Source: Rhizobiales bacterium TNE-4 (lineage in GTDB: Bacteria; Pseudomonadota; Alphaproteobacteria; Rhizobiales; Beijerinckiaceae). Taken from it: a stretch of 64,000 bases of DNA. Positions within the stretch are counted from its first letter, which is position 1. Each line of letters starts with the position of its first letter. The notes under the pieces were generated by a model. It saw nothing but the letters and a program-made list of their open reading frames with translations, was not told the DNA's origin and did not search any database. Positions 33,033 through 41,851 of this stretch are shown piece after piece. The position numbers and the translations under genes are program-made. The stretch spans positions 62,001 through 126,000 of the forward strand of contig JAHRCV010000003.1 in the NCBI GenBank assembly GCA_019083985.1. The letters are read 5' to 3'.

Positions 33033-33288
33033 AATTCTGTCGTTTACCTCTCGCGGATGGCAAGACTATCTTTACTGGCAAACGCAAGATCGTAAGACGC
33101 TCAAGCGCATCAACCAATTGATCCGTGACATCTTGCGACAGCCTTTCGCCGGCATTGGCAAGCCAGAGCCGCTTCGAGACAATTTGTCGGGTTTTTGGTC
33201 ACGGCGAATTGATGATGTGAACCGGGTTGTTTACGCAGTCGATGACGCTGCCATAACCATCCTGTCTTGTCGGCATCACTACGAATAA
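33025..33288 (+). CDS. yoeB: YoeB-type ribosome-dependent mRNA interferase toxin
   Basis: An 87-residue Txe/YoeB protein: FTSRGWQDYLYWQTQDRK, PFAGIGKPEPLRDNLSGFWSRRI (catalytic Glu and the GFWSRRI signature Arg), and terminal CRHHYE containing the catalytic His and Tyr. All the residues known to matter in E. coli YoeB are visible, so it should be active. Followed directly by a strong terminator. Confidence 0.94.
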   Translation: MIRILSFTSRGWQDYLYWQTQDRKTLKRINQLIRDILRQPFAGIGKPEPLRDNLSGFWSRRIDDVNRVVYAVDDAAITILSCRHHYE

Positions 33289-33318
33289 AAAAACCCCGCT
33301 TCGCAGCGGGGTTTTTTG
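33287..33318. terminator. Bidirectional terminator between yoeB and sdhB
   Basis: AAAAAACCCCGCT-TCGC-AGCGGGGTTTTTT: a 7-bp GC stem flanked by A and T runs, so it works for yoeB on the plus strand and for the sdhCDAB operon on the minus strand. Confidence 0.93.
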
Positions 33319-33342
33319 CTGTTGTGAATGAAAGTGAGCGCG

Positions 33343-34122
33343 TCAGACCTGACGGGCCACCATCATCTTCTTGATTTCTGCGATGGCCTTAGCCGGGTTG
33401 AGGCCCTTCGGGCAGGTGTTCGCGCAATTCATGATCGTGTGGCAGCGATACAGACGGAACGGATCTTCGAGATTGTCGAGACGTTCACCCGTCGCTTCAT
33501 CGCGGCTGTCGATCAGCCAGCGATAGGCCTGCAGGAGTGCGGCCGGGCCAAGATAACGATCGCCATTCCACCAATAGGAAGGGCAAGAGGTCGAGCAGCA
33601 CGCGCAGAGAATGCACTCGTAAAGCCCGTCGAGCTTTTCACGATCCTCGCGCGACTGGCGCCATTCATTTTCAGGCGCCGGGCTGTCAGTGTGAAGCCAC
33701 GGCTCGATCGAGGCATGCTGTGCATAAAAGCGCGTGAGATCCGGCACGAGATCCTTGATCACCGGCATATGCGGCAGCGGATAAATGCGCACCGCGCCCG
33801 CAATATCCTCCATGCCCTTGGTGCAGGCGAGCGTGTTCGTGCCATCGATATTCATCGCGCACGAACCGCAAATGCCTTCACGGCAGGAACGGCGGAAGGT
33901 CAGCGTCGGATCGATCTTCGACTTGATCCAAATGATCGCGTCGAGAACCATCGGGCCGCAATCGTCACGGTCGACCCAATAGGTGTCGATGCGCGGATTG
34001 CTCTCGCCATCCGGATCATAACGATAGATCCGGAATTCCTTGAGATTATTCGATCCCTGCGGCTTCGGCCAAACCTTGCCGTCGACGGGGCGGGAATTTT
34101 TGGGGAGTGAAAACTCGGCCAT
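33343..34122 (-). CDS. sdhB: Succinate dehydrogenase iron-sulfur subunit
   Basis: A 259-residue subunit. Three cluster motifs are visible: the 2Fe-2S set CREGICGSC with a later Cys, the 4Fe-4S set [12 protein letters not shown] and the 3Fe-4S set [15 protein letters not shown]. It passes electrons from FAD to ubiquinone in complex II. It is the last gene of sdhCDAB, 17 bases after sdhA. Confidence 0.98.
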   Translation of the reverse strand: MAEFSLPKNSRPVDGKVWPKPQGSNNLKEFRIYRYDPDGESNPRIDTYWVDRDDCGPMVLDAIIWIKSKIDPTLTFRRSCREGICGSCAMNIDGTNTLACTKGMEDIAGAVRIYPLPHMPVIKDLVPDLTRFYAQHASIEPWLHTDSPAPENEWRQSREDREKLDGLYECILCACCSTSCPSYWWNGDRYLGPAALLQAYRWLIDSRDEATGERLDNLEDPFRLYRCHTIMNCANTCPKGLNPAKAIAEIKKMMVARQV

Positions 34123-34139
34123 AATATCCTCTCAACGGC

Positions 34140-35975
34140 TCAATACACGCGCGCTTTCGGCTCGATGTACTGAACGTCATTCGTCATCGTATAGGTGTGC
34201 ACGGGACGATAATCGATATTCGTCTTCTTGCTCTGATCATCGATCCAAGCAAGCGTGTGCTTCATCCATTCCTTGTCGTTGCGATCCGGGAAGTCTTCGC
34301 GTGCGTGAGCACCACGGCTTTCTTCACGGTTCGCCGCCGAATCCATCGTCACCACAGCCTGCGTGATGAGATTGTCGAATTCGAGCGTTTCGATGAGGTC
34401 GGAATTCCAGATCAGCGAACGATCGGTCACGCCGATATCAGCCTCACCCTTCCACACATCGTGGATGAGCTTCTGGCCTTCGGCGAGCACTTCACCGGTG
34501 CGGAACACGGCGCAATTGTTCTGCATCGTCTTCTGCATGGCGAGCCGGAGTTCGGCGGTCGGCGTCGAACCCTTGGCATTGCGGAAGCGATCAAGACGCG
34601 ACAGCGCGAGATCGGCCGAGTCGGCCGGCAGCTCAGCGTGCTTCTCGCCCGGCGTGACGATTTCAGCAGCGCGCAGACCAGCCGCGCGGCCAAACACCAC
34701 GAGATCGATCAGCGAGTTTGAGCCGAGGCGGTTTGCACCATGCACCGAGACGCAAGCGGCTTCGCCAATGGCCATCAAACCGGGAACGATCGTGTCCGGA
34801 TCGCCATTCTTCTTCGTCAGCACTTCGCCATGGAAGTTCGTCGGAATGCCGCCCATGTTGTAATGCACGGTCGGCAGAACCGGGATCGGTTCCTTCGTGA
34901 CATCGACGCCTGCAAAGATCTTCGCGCTTTCCGAAATGCCGGGCAGGCGCTCGTGCAAGATCTTCGGATCGAGATGATCGAGATGCAGGTAGATGTGATC
35001 CTTGTTTTTGCCGACACCACGACCGGCGCGGATTTCCATCGTCATCGCGCGCGAGACGACGTCACGTGAGGCGAGATCCTTCGCGGATGGCGCGTAACGC
35101 TCCATGAAGCGCTCGCCTTCCGAATTAGTCAGATAACCGCCTTCGCCGCGCGACCCTTCAGTGATGAGGCAGCCTGCGCCATAAATTCCGGTCGGATGGA
35201 ATTGGACGAATTCCATATCCTGCAGCGGCAGGCCGGCGCGCAGCACCATCGCATTGCCATCGCCCGTGCAGGTATGCGCCGACGTCGCCGAGAAATAAGC
35301 GCGGCCATAACCACCTGTTGCGAGGATGACCATGTGCGAACGGAAACGATGGATCGTGCCATCATCCATCTTGAGCGCAATCACGCCGCGGCAACGGCCC
35401 TGCTCGTCCATGATCAGATCGAGCGCGAAATATTCGATGAAGAATTCCGTCGAATAACGCAGCGCCTGACCATAGAGCGTGTGCAAAATGGCGTGACCCG
35501 TACGGTCAGCCGCCGCGCAAGTGCGCTGCGCCGTGCCTTCACCGTAATTGGTCGTCATGCCGCCAAACGGGCGCTGATAGATCTTGCCCGCTTCGGTGCG
35601 CGAGAACGGCACGCCCCAATGCTCGAGTTCATAAACAGCGGCCGGTGCGTTACGGCAGAGATATTCGATCGCGTCCTGATCGCCGAGCCAATCCGACCCT
35701 TTGACGGTGTCATACATGTGCCAGCGCCAATCATCAGGGCCCATATTGCCGAGCGCCGCCGAAATGCCGCCCTGTGCCGCAACCGTGTGCGACCGCGTCG
35801 GAAACACTTTCGAGATGCACGCCGTGCGCAGGCCCGCTTGCGCGCACCCGACGGTCGCGCGCAAACCCGCGCCACCCGCACCGACGACGACGACGTCGAA
35901 TGTGTGATCCGTGATGGGATAAGCAGCCCATTTATTCGCGCTGCCATTGGTCTTGCCGTTGGTGGGACCGGCCAT
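34140..35975 (-). CDS. sdhA: Succinate dehydrogenase flavoprotein subunit
   Basis: A 611-residue FAD subunit. Nucleotide-binding [17 protein letters not shown], the flavinylated His in [16 protein letters not shown], substrate loop [15 protein letters not shown] and catalytic Arg region [14 protein letters not shown] are intact. It oxidises succinate to fumarate. Four bases separate it from sdhD. Confidence 0.98.
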   Translation of the reverse strand: MAGPTNGKTNGSANKWAAYPITDHTFDVVVVGAGGAGLRATVGCAQAGLRTACISKVFPTRSHTVAAQGGISAALGNMGPDDWRWHMYDTVKGSDWLGDQDAIEYLCRNAPAAVYELEHWGVPFSRTEAGKIYQRPFGGMTTNYGEGTAQRTCAAADRTGHAILHTLYGQALRYSTEFFIEYFALDLIMDEQGRCRGVIALKMDDGTIHRFRSHMVILATGGYGRAYFSATSAHTCTGDGNAMVLRAGLPLQDMEFVQFHPTGIYGAGCLITEGSRGEGGYLTNSEGERFMERYAPSAKDLASRDVVSRAMTMEIRAGRGVGKNKDHIYLHLDHLDPKILHERLPGISESAKIFAGVDVTKEPIPVLPTVHYNMGGIPTNFHGEVLTKKNGDPDTIVPGLMAIGEAACVSVHGANRLGSNSLIDLVVFGRAAGLRAAEIVTPGEKHAELPADSADLALSRLDRFRNAKGSTPTAELRLAMQKTMQNNCAVFRTGEVLAEGQKLIHDVWKGEADIGVTDRSLIWNSDLIETLEFDNLITQAVVTMDSAANREESRGAHAREDFPDRNDKEWMKHTLAWIDDQSKKTNIDYRPVHTYTMTNDVQYIEPKARVY

Positions 35976-35979
35976 GTGA

Positions 35980-36366
35980 TTACGCTCCGAAAGCGAGTTT
36001 CAGAATGGCGAAAGCGGAGGCAAGGCCAACCGCAATCGCGAAGAACGTGTTGAGCATGAGGAGCAGAACCTTCGGCCCTTCTTCATGCACATAATCTTCG
36101 ATGATGACCTGCATGCCGATGCGCATATGAATGACGCTCGAGAGCACGAAGAGCAGCATCAAGATAGCGACGAGCGGATGGGCGAGCGTCGCCTTCACCG
36201 TCGCGAAATCCTTGCCGACTGTCGACAGCACGATCACTAGAAAGGCGATCGTCAGCGGAATGCCGGCGAGCGCGGTCGCGCGCTGCTTCCAGAAATGATC
36301 GGTACCGGCATGGGCTGAACCCAGACCGCGCACGCGCTTCAGAGGTGTTTCCATGGAACGTTGCAT
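35980..36366 (-). CDS. sdhD: Succinate dehydrogenase membrane anchor subunit SdhD
   Basis: A 128-residue anchor with three transmembrane helices. [15 protein letters not shown] contains the haem-ligand His and the quinone-site Asp-Tyr of SdhD. The ATG at 36366 with GAGGAGG seven to eight bases upstream is preferred to the GTG at 36369. Confidence 0.94.
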   Translation of the reverse strand: MQRSMETPLKRVRGLGSAHAGTDHFWKQRATALAGIPLTIAFLVIVLSTVGKDFATVKATLAHPLVAILMLLFVLSSVIHMRIGMQVIIEDYVHEEGPKVLLLMLNTFFAIAVGLASAFAILKLAFGA

Positions 36367-36376
36367 CACATCCTCC

Positions 36377-36775
36377 TCAGCGCACCATGTAGGCTGCGAC
36401 CCAGACGAGCACCGTCAGGACCAACGAACCGATCAAGGTGAGGCGCGCCAGCAAAGCGCGTTCGCTTACGCCATAGCCACGGCCCGTATCCCAGATGAGG
36501 TGGCGGATACCGCCAAGCATGTGGTGCAAGAGCGCCCATGAGAAGCCGAGCAGGACCAAGCGCCCGAGCAGGCTGCCATAGACCCATTGCACAGCCTCAA
36601 ACGAGCCCTTGCCCATGGCCGCGGCGATCAACCAGGCGGCGAGGAACAGGGTGCCGCCATATAGCGCGACGCCGGTGAGACGGTGAAACACCGACATGAC
36701 CATCGTCATGGCGGGCTTGTAGATCTGAAGGTGCGGGGACAGGGGTCGCGCGCGTTCCAGCTTTGAATCGGCCAT
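36377..36775 (-). CDS. sdhC: Succinate dehydrogenase cytochrome b556 subunit SdhC
   Basis: A 132-residue subunit. PLSPHLQIYKPAMTMVMS, SVFHRLTGVALYGG and the haem-binding HHMLGGIRHLIWD are diagnostic. Three transmembrane helices. I place the start at 36775 (MADSKLERARPLSP), which has AAGAGG upstream; the frame runs open to 36874 without homology. First gene of sdhCDAB. Confidence 0.95.
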   Translation of the reverse strand: MADSKLERARPLSPHLQIYKPAMTMVMSVFHRLTGVALYGGTLFLAAWLIAAAMGKGSFEAVQWVYGSLLGRLVLLGFSWALLHHMLGGIRHLIWDTGRGYGVSERALLARLTLIGSLVLTVLVWVAAYMVR

Positions 36776-36807
36776 GGCCTCTTCCAGTTCGATGTCGGGA
36801 CTGAGCT

Positions 36808-36843
36808 TCACTACCCAAACTTGCGCTATGCCGCAATGCGGCA
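36808..36843 (-). promoter_or_regulatory. Candidate sdh promoter with overlapping palindrome
   Basis: Minus strand TTGCGG (36836-36831), 17 bases, TAGTGA (36813-36808), about 30 bases before sdhC. A perfect palindrome TGCCGC-AAT-GCGGCA (36829-36843) covers the -35 box, either an operator or the end of the arfB transcript. Confidence 0.4.
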
Positions 36844-36886
36844 GGTCCCCGACCAAAGAAGGGGTGCCCTGCATGGGCCGTCGACC

Positions 36887-37309
36887 TCAATCATCCGAAT
36901 GCGGCCGGGAGCGCATGGTTTTGATGCCCGAGCGTTTGGTCTTGCCTTCCAGCCTGCGGCGCTTGGACGCAAGGGTTGGACGGGTCGCAATCCGTGCCTT
37001 GGGCCGATGGGCCGCCTGTTGCAGAAGGCCAAGCAATCGCTCGAGTGCATCCTGCCGGTTACGCTCCTGCGTACGGAAGCTGCGGGCAGTGATGACGATG
37101 ACGCCGTCCTTGGTCATGCGCTGGCCCGCCAATGGCACCAACCGCTCTTTGAGGTCCTCCGGCAGCGAGGGCGAGGCCAGCGCCGGAAACCTCAATTGGA
37201 CCGCTGTCTCGACCTTATTGACGTTCTGCCCGCCCGGGCCCGAGGCCCGGATGAAATCAAAAGCGATCTCCTCCTCAGGGACCGCGATGGAGCGGGTGAC
37301 GCGCAGCAT
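36887..37309 (-). CDS. arfB: Alternative ribosome-rescue factor ArfB (peptidyl-tRNA hydrolase)
   Basis: A 140-residue class I release-factor-like protein. GGQ motif in RASGPGGQNVNKVETAVQLRF and the basic C-terminal tail (RPTLASKRRRLEGKTKRSG) that enters the empty mRNA channel in stalled ribosomes. It hydrolyses peptidyl-tRNA on non-stop complexes. No codon-recognition domain, so it is not RF1/RF2. Starts 85 bases before the divergent Phd-MNT gene. Confidence 0.95.
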   Translation of the reverse strand: MLRVTRSIAVPEEEIAFDFIRASGPGGQNVNKVETAVQLRFPALASPSLPEDLKERLVPLAGQRMTKDGVIVITARSFRTQERNRQDALERLLGLLQQAAHRPKARIATRPTLASKRRRLEGKTKRSGIKTMRSRPHSDD

Positions 37310-37342
37310 GGCTCAAGGGTAGCGGAAGGGATCAAGTGAAGC

Positions 37343-37378
37343 GAATTGCATGAAATGCATGAATTGCATAAATTGCAT
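37343..37378 (+). repeat. Four tandem 9-bp repeats before the Phd-MNT gene (candidate operator)
   Basis: GAATTGCAT, GAAATGCAT, GAATTGCAT, AAATTGCAT in direct tandem, ending just before the ribosome binding site AAAGGAG. Each unit holds a half of ATGCAT/AATTGCAT-like dyads. The Phd-like domain encoded directly downstream is a plausible ligand. Confidence 0.6.
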
Positions 37379-37394
37379 GAAAAGGAGCGCTGTG

Positions 37395-37835
37395 ATGCTT
37401 AAAGTCCCCGCTTCCGAGTTCCAGCGGAACATCGGCAAATATCAGGACCTCGCCCTGACGCAGCCCATCGCCGTGACACGGAATGGGCGGGTGCGGACCG
37501 TCTTGGTTTCGGCTGATCGCTACGCCGCGATGGCAGGACCGCCCTCGAAAGAGGAGATCATCAAGCGTCTCGCCCCGCATATCGACCGGCTAAAACAGGA
37601 AGGCGTCGGCGCACTTTATCTGTTCGGCTCAGTTGCCCGCGGCGAAGCTGGTCCCGACAGCGACATCGATTTTTTCATCGATCAGCAGGGCGAAAAATTT
37701 TCGTTGCTTGATCTTGCGGGCGTCAAGCACACTCTGGAAGATGCGCTCGAAGCGAAGATCGATGTGACAACACGCGATAGCTTGCATCCTCGTTTGCGTT
37801 CCAAGATTGAGGCGACTGCAATCAGGATTTTTTGA
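37395..37835 (+). CDS. Phd-like antitoxin domain fused to MNT nucleotidyltransferase
   Basis: A 146-residue two-domain protein. Residues 1-46 resemble the Phd/YefM DNA-binding fold (FQRNIGKYQDLALTQPIAVT, RTVLVSADRYAAM). Residues 52-146 are a minimal nucleotidyltransferase with GSVARG at 78-83, S89-D90-I-D92 metal-binding pair and a third Asp at 123 (KIDVTT), so it looks catalytically complete. MntA-type antitoxins inactivate HEPN toxins by adding AMP to a tyrosine. ATG at 37395 with AAAGGAG seven bases upstream; upstream in-frame ATGs lie in the repeats. Stop overlaps the HEPN start (TGATG). Confidence 0.8.
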   Translation: MLKVPASEFQRNIGKYQDLALTQPIAVTRNGRVRTVLVSADRYAAMAGPPSKEEIIKRLAPHIDRLKQEGVGALYLFGSVARGEAGPDSDIDFFIDQQGEKFSLLDLAGVKHTLEDALEAKIDVTTRDSLHPRLRSKIEATAIRIF

Positions 37836-38173
37836 TGACAAGAGAAACAGATGTCATCCTTCAGGAGATGATTGATGTTATGGATCACCTCCAAGCTGCA
37901 ATCAAAAATCATGAATATGAAACTTTTCAGAAAGATTGGATTTTGCGACATGCAGCACAAAGAGCCTTGGAAATTGTTTCCGAAGCATCAAGGCATATTC
38001 CAGAGCATCTCCACCTGACTGAACCAGAAACAAACTGGGCTCAGATACGGGCAATTGGCAATCTATTGAGGCATGAAGATCATCGCGCGTAAGACAAAGT
38101 GATTTGGAACGTTATCACCGAGCATTTTAACGAATTACGTCCCGTTCTCATCCGCATGCTCGCCCGCCTCTGA
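37835..38173 (+). pseudogene. HEPN (HepT-like, DUF86) toxin gene broken by an in-frame stop
   Basis: The frame begins ATG at 37835 and gives 85 residues with the HEPN helices (ILRHAAQRALEIVSEASRHIP, then IRAIGNLLRHEDHR). A TAA at 38090-38092 interrupts it. The same frame then continues for 26 codons (DKVIWNVITEHFNELRPVLI...) to TGA at 38171-38173, which is the expected C-terminal helix of the family, so the TAA is a nonsense mutation. Members normally have Tyr two residues after the His (RHEY); here the codon is GAT (RHED), so the residue that MntA would modify is also missing. Probably a dead toxin. Confidence 0.8.
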
Positions 38174-39226
38174 TCACCTAACCATCAACGCCCAGACATC
38201 GAGATCAAGAATGACGGCGGGATCATAGGTCTCGCCTTCCATCAGCGGGAATTCGCGGCAGGGTTTGTTCTTTGTCGCGATCATGCGCAGCCGCAACGCA
38301 CCGACATCGTCACGCCCCGGCAATTCGGCGCGATCAATGATTTCCGTCCACGCATAGACCGTATCGCCTGCAAACAACGGCGCGACATGGCGTCCACCAT
38401 TGATGGCCGCGATCTGAAACGCGTTCTGCAATCCGTTATAGGACAAAGCGCGTGCCAGCGAGATGACGTGGCCCCCATAAATCAGGCGGCGGCCGAAGCG
38501 GCTCTCCTTTTGCGCAAAGGCATCGAAATGGACTTTGGCGGTGTTTTGATAAAGGCGCGTTGCTAATTGATGCTCAGCTTCTTCGACCGTCATGCCATCG
38601 ACGTGATCGATCTTTTCACCCACCGCATAATCGTCCCAAAGGAAGGATGAACCCGCCAAACTGTCGTCGTAAGCCTTGCCATCAATCAACGGGCAGGCAT
38701 CACCCAACGCATCGGGTGCAACCGCGCGCGGCAACACGGGCACATGCTCTTCAACCTTTGCATTAATGTCGCGCTTGTTGACCATCACCCAGCGGACATA
38801 ATCGAGCACTTCATCGCCGCGCTGATTGAAACCCGTCGAACGCACATAGACAACGCCGGTCTTACCGTTTGAATTTTCCTTAAGACCAATCACTTCCGAG
38901 ATCGTCGACAGCGTATCACCCGGATAGACCGGTACACGAAAACGCCCCCCGGCATAGCCAAGATTGGCGACCGCATTGATCGAGATATCCGGCACCGTCT
39001 TGCCAAACACGATGTGAAAAACGAGCACATCGTCGATGGGCGCGCGCTCAAATCCAATTTCTTCGGCAAACGCATCCGACGATTGCACGGCGAAACGCGA
39101 GCCATAGAGCGCGGTGTAGAGCGCGACATCGCCCGTCGTCACCGTACGCGGCGTGGCATGGCGGATCACTTCGCCGAGCTTGAAATCCTCGAAGAAACGT
39201 CCCGCATCCGTCTTGCCGATGATCAT
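38174..39226 (-). CDS. mch: Mesaconyl-CoA hydratase (MaoC family), ethylmalonyl-CoA pathway
   Basis: A 350-residue double hot-dog protein. Both halves carry MaoC-type features (GRFFEDFKLGEVIRHATPRTVT, then RFGRRLIYGGHVISLARALS with the hydratase Gly-Gly-His). Length and N-terminal sequence fit mesaconyl-CoA hydratase, which hydrates mesaconyl-C1-CoA to beta-methylmalyl-CoA in acetate assimilation without the glyoxylate shunt. Assignment is from memory of the Rhodobacter/Methylobacterium enzyme. No other pathway gene is in the window. Its stop touches the end of the HEPN frame. Confidence 0.8.
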   Translation of the reverse strand: MIIGKTDAGRFFEDFKLGEVIRHATPRTVTTGDVALYTALYGSRFAVQSSDAFAEEIGFERAPIDDVLVFHIVFGKTVPDISINAVANLGYAGGRFRVPVYPGDTLSTISEVIGLKENSNGKTGVVYVRSTGFNQRGDEVLDYVRWVMVNKRDINAKVEEHVPVLPRAVAPDALGDACPLIDGKAYDDSLAGSSFLWDDYAVGEKIDHVDGMTVEEAEHQLATRLYQNTAKVHFDAFAQKESRFGRRLIYGGHVISLARALSYNGLQNAFQIAAINGGRHVAPLFAGDTVYAWTEIIDRAELPGRDDVGALRLRMIATKNKPCREFPLMEGETYDPAVILDLDVWALMVR

Positions 39227-39319
39227 CGCTGGCTCTCCCGCGCATCCAACCGATGCACGCCCGACTTATCGCAGGCTTTGCTGCACTGCGACAAGTCAGG
39301 AAAAAGATGCAGAGCGCGT

Positions 39320-40177
39320 TCAGTGCTTATGCTGATGAACGGGACCCGGCGCGCCAATCGCCATCACGGGGAATTTTACGTTCACCGCCCCCGCCTTGTC
39401 GAAAACCAGCGTACCTTCGACACTCTGACCCTCCGACAGCGGCGCCTTCAGATCCATCAGCATCAGATGGAAGCCGCCGGGCTTGAACTCGACCCGCCCA
39501 TGGGCCGGAATGGCAATGCCTTGGGGCAGGGCCCGCATCGTCATCGTGCCGCCCGCCATCGCCATTTCATGGATTTCGGTGCGACCGGCGATCGAGGGGA
39601 ATGATGCGCTCACAAGCCGGTCTGGCTCGCCGGCGGGATTGACGAAATAGGCAAAACCACCCGCCACCTTCGCGCCCTTAGGCGTCGCCCGCAGCCATGG
39701 CTCACTCACCTGAACACGCGGGCTTTGAACGACACTCACGACAGGCGCAGGTGATTTAACCTCTTTCGGATCTTGCCCGGTTTGCACGCGCTCGATCCAG
39801 CGATGTTCGCCTGTTTGGCAAGTCTGGATCACGGGAAGCACCTGCGGTCCGAGCGGGGCATCCTTGGCAACAAGGGCCTTGAACGCGAACTCGCCCTTTT
39901 CGCCATCGGCCAGCGTGCCACCGGACCATATGATGGTGCTGCCCTGCGTCTCGACGGTCCATCCGGCTTTGGTTGCCGCCTGTGGCGTGCCCCATGTGGC
40001 CGGAAGTGTTAGCGCGATCCGGATGGTCGGGGATGAGTTGCAGCCATGGCCTATCCGGATGGCGCTTTCCCATGTCTGACCCGGCACAGCGTCGGGCTGG
40101 ACAAGCGTGACATGGGCAGAAGCCAGAGGGGCAAACGAAGTAAACGCCGCCAACGCGGCTAAAAAACGGAAATGCAT
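39320..40177 (-). CDS. Periplasmic copper protein: YcnI-like DUF1775 fused to PCu(A)C
   Basis: A 285-residue exported protein. Signal peptide residues 1-21 (cleavage after PLASA) leaves His22 as the mature N-terminus, as in DUF1775/YcnI proteins where that His helps bind copper; the domain runs to about residue 140 (IRIGHGC, VIQTCQTGEHRWIE). From about 155 a PCu(A)C domain follows with EIHEMAMAGGTMTM and GGFHLMLM, the His/Met copper site. The C-terminus ends HQHKH. Such proteins deliver copper to cytochrome oxidase. ATG at 40177; the frame is open to 40429 without homology. Confidence 0.85.
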   Translation of the reverse strand: MHFRFLAALAAFTSFAPLASAHVTLVQPDAVPGQTWESAIRIGHGCNSSPTIRIALTLPATWGTPQAATKAGWTVETQGSTIIWSGGTLADGEKGEFAFKALVAKDAPLGPQVLPVIQTCQTGEHRWIERVQTGQDPKEVKSPAPVVSVVQSPRVQVSEPWLRATPKGAKVAGGFAYFVNPAGEPDRLVSASFPSIAGRTEIHEMAMAGGTMTMRALPQGIAIPAHGRVEFKPGGFHLMLMDLKAPLSEGQSVEGTLVFDKAGAVNVKFPVMAIGAPGPVHQHKH

Positions 40178-40226
40178 GAGAATGATCCTCGCATGACAGG
40201 AACGGGCCCAAGGCCCGTGCGAACGG

Positions 40227-40583
40227 TCAGACGAGGCGCAAGGGAGGTCCGCGTGCGGCGGGGCTTTCAGGCCCCTGCCCTTCGCTCCAGAGCCGCAGGG
40301 CGGCGGCGTAGAGCACTGGTACGGTGTCGCGCATGGCGAGCAGCGCGCTCGCCGGGGCTGGGCCCGAACCGATGGCTTGGAAAGCCGGAGCGGCAAGACA
40401 GCAGGATCCGCCCGCATGATGCGGGCCATCGTCTGGGGCGGCCTCGCCGGTCAGGCAAAGCTGATGCGCGGCGCTCACGGGGGCCGCGAGCAACGGTCCC
40501 GCCAAGAGGGCCTGCGCCGCCAGCACATAGGCCAGCAGCACGCCAAACAGGCCGTTGCGGAGGAGCGCGCGGAAGAAACTCAT
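40227..40583 (-). CDS. Small membrane protein, DUF2946-like
   Basis: A 118-residue protein with one N-terminal hydrophobic helix (LFGVLLAYVLAAQALLAGPLLA) and a Cys/His-containing segment (CLTGEA ... HHAGGSCCLAA), the layout of DUF2946 proteins often found beside copper genes. It lies 49 bases upstream of the YcnI-PCu(A)C gene on the same strand, so a role in copper handling is plausible but unproven. Start at ATG 40583; the frame extends to 40643. Confidence 0.6.
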   Translation of the reverse strand: MSFFRALLRNGLFGVLLAYVLAAQALLAGPLLAAPVSAAHQLCLTGEAAPDDGPHHAGGSCCLAAPAFQAIGSGPAPASALLAMRDTVPVLYAAALRLWSEGQGPESPAARGPPLRLV

Positions 40584-40623
40584 GCCGCTCAGGTCGCCAG
40601 AATGGGCTTCTGAGTCAAGCAAA

Positions 40624-41517
40624 TTACAAAGCGGGCGGCACAAGGCCGCGGCGCAGATAGGACGCCGTCAACGTGTTGGCGAGCAGGCACGCAATCGTCA
40701 TCGGGCCGACACCGCCCGGCACCGGCGTGATCGCCCCCGCGTGCTCTTTTGCCGTCGAGAAATCGACATCGCCGACGAGCCGCGTTTTGCCGGGTCCGAG
40801 ATCGGGCGCATCGACGCGATTGATGCCGACATCGATCACGATCGCGCCGTCTTTCACCCAATCGCCCTTCACCATCAAAGGACGGCCGACAGCAGCAACA
40901 AGAATATCCGCGCTCCGGCACATGGCAGGCAAATCGCGCGTGCGTGAATGCGCCACCGTCACCGTGCAACTTTCACTGATGAGCAATTGCGCCATCGGTT
41001 TGCCGACAATGTTGGAACGGCCAATCACAACAGCGTTCAAGCCAGCAAGATCAGACCGCACGCTCTTGATCAGTTTCAGCGAACCAAGCGGCGTGCAAGG
41101 GACAAGCCCCCCCGTGCCTGTCATCAGGCGACCGGCATTCATCGGGTGAAAACCGTCGACATCCTTGTCTGGATCGATCGCTTCAATCACGCGATCCGCA
41201 TTGATGTGTGACGGCAGCGGCAATTGCACCAGAATGCCGTCGATGCCTGGATCATTGTTGAGAGCCTGCACGAGCATCAGCAGTTCCTGCTCGCTGGTCG
41301 TGTCGGGCAGTTTATGTTCGACTGAGCGCATCCCGGCTTCAACGGTCTGCTTTGCTTTGGACCGGACATACACTTGGCTCGCGGGATTTTCACCCACAAG
41401 CACCACCGCAAGGCCGGGCACGAAACCATGCGCTGCTTCCGTCCGTTGCACTTCACGCGCAATCCCGGCACGCAATGTTTCGGCAATCGCTTTTCCGTCG
41501 ATGAGGGTGGCGGTCAT
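40624..41517 (-). CDS. folD: Methylenetetrahydrofolate dehydrogenase / methenyltetrahydrofolate cyclohydrolase
   Basis: A 297-residue bifunctional enzyme. [15 protein letters not shown] contains the catalytic Lys (YxxxK), VQLPLPSHI the conserved loop and [16 protein letters not shown] the NADP site; [18 protein letters not shown] closes the protein. It supplies 10-formyl-THF precursors. ATG at 41517 has AAAGGA nine bases upstream; the ATG at 41538 is an upstream alternative. Four-base overlap with the DUF167 gene. Confidence 0.97.
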   Translation of the reverse strand: MTATLIDGKAIAETLRAGIAREVQRTEAAHGFVPGLAVVLVGENPASQVYVRSKAKQTVEAGMRSVEHKLPDTTSEQELLMLVQALNNDPGIDGILVQLPLPSHINADRVIEAIDPDKDVDGFHPMNAGRLMTGTGGLVPCTPLGSLKLIKSVRSDLAGLNAVVIGRSNIVGKPMAQLLISESCTVTVAHSRTRDLPAMCRSADILVAAVGRPLMVKGDWVKDGAIVIDVGINRVDAPDLGPGKTRLVGDVDFSTAKEHAGAITPVPGGVGPMTIACLLANTLTASYLRRGLVPPAL

Positions 41518-41840
41518 GGACGGTCCTTTCCTGAACACAGAGCAGACAGGCGCGCGGCGAGCACATCCGCCGGCCCTTGAATGGCAAGCGTTTTCAAGCG
41601 CGATGTCGCGCCTGTTTCAAGCGCGACCATGGATTTAGAAACACCCAGCATCTTCGCAAACAACGCAATCAGCGCTTGATTGGCTTCATTGTTTTCAGGC
41701 GCGGCACGGACACGTGCCTTGATGATGGTGCGCCCATCGCTCAGCGTCTCAAGCCCATCAATATCATCACGCCCGCCTTTAGGCGTCAGCCGCACGGCAA
41801 TGCGCAGACCGTCTGAGGTTGCGCGCCATGCTTCACTCAC
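41514..41840 (-). CDS. DUF167 (YggU) family protein
   Basis: A 108-residue protein. [41 protein letters not shown] and [14 protein letters not shown] are the three conserved blocks of DUF167. Function unknown in the family. It sits between yggT and folD, where DUF167 and YggT genes commonly neighbour each other. Confidence 0.92.
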   Translation of the reverse strand: MSEAWRATSDGLRIAVRLTPKGGRDDIDGLETLSDGRTIIKARVRAAPENNEANQALIALFAKMLGVSKSMVALETGATSRLKTLAIQGPADVLAARLSALCSGKDRP

Positions 41841-41851
41841 ACAACAGCTCG

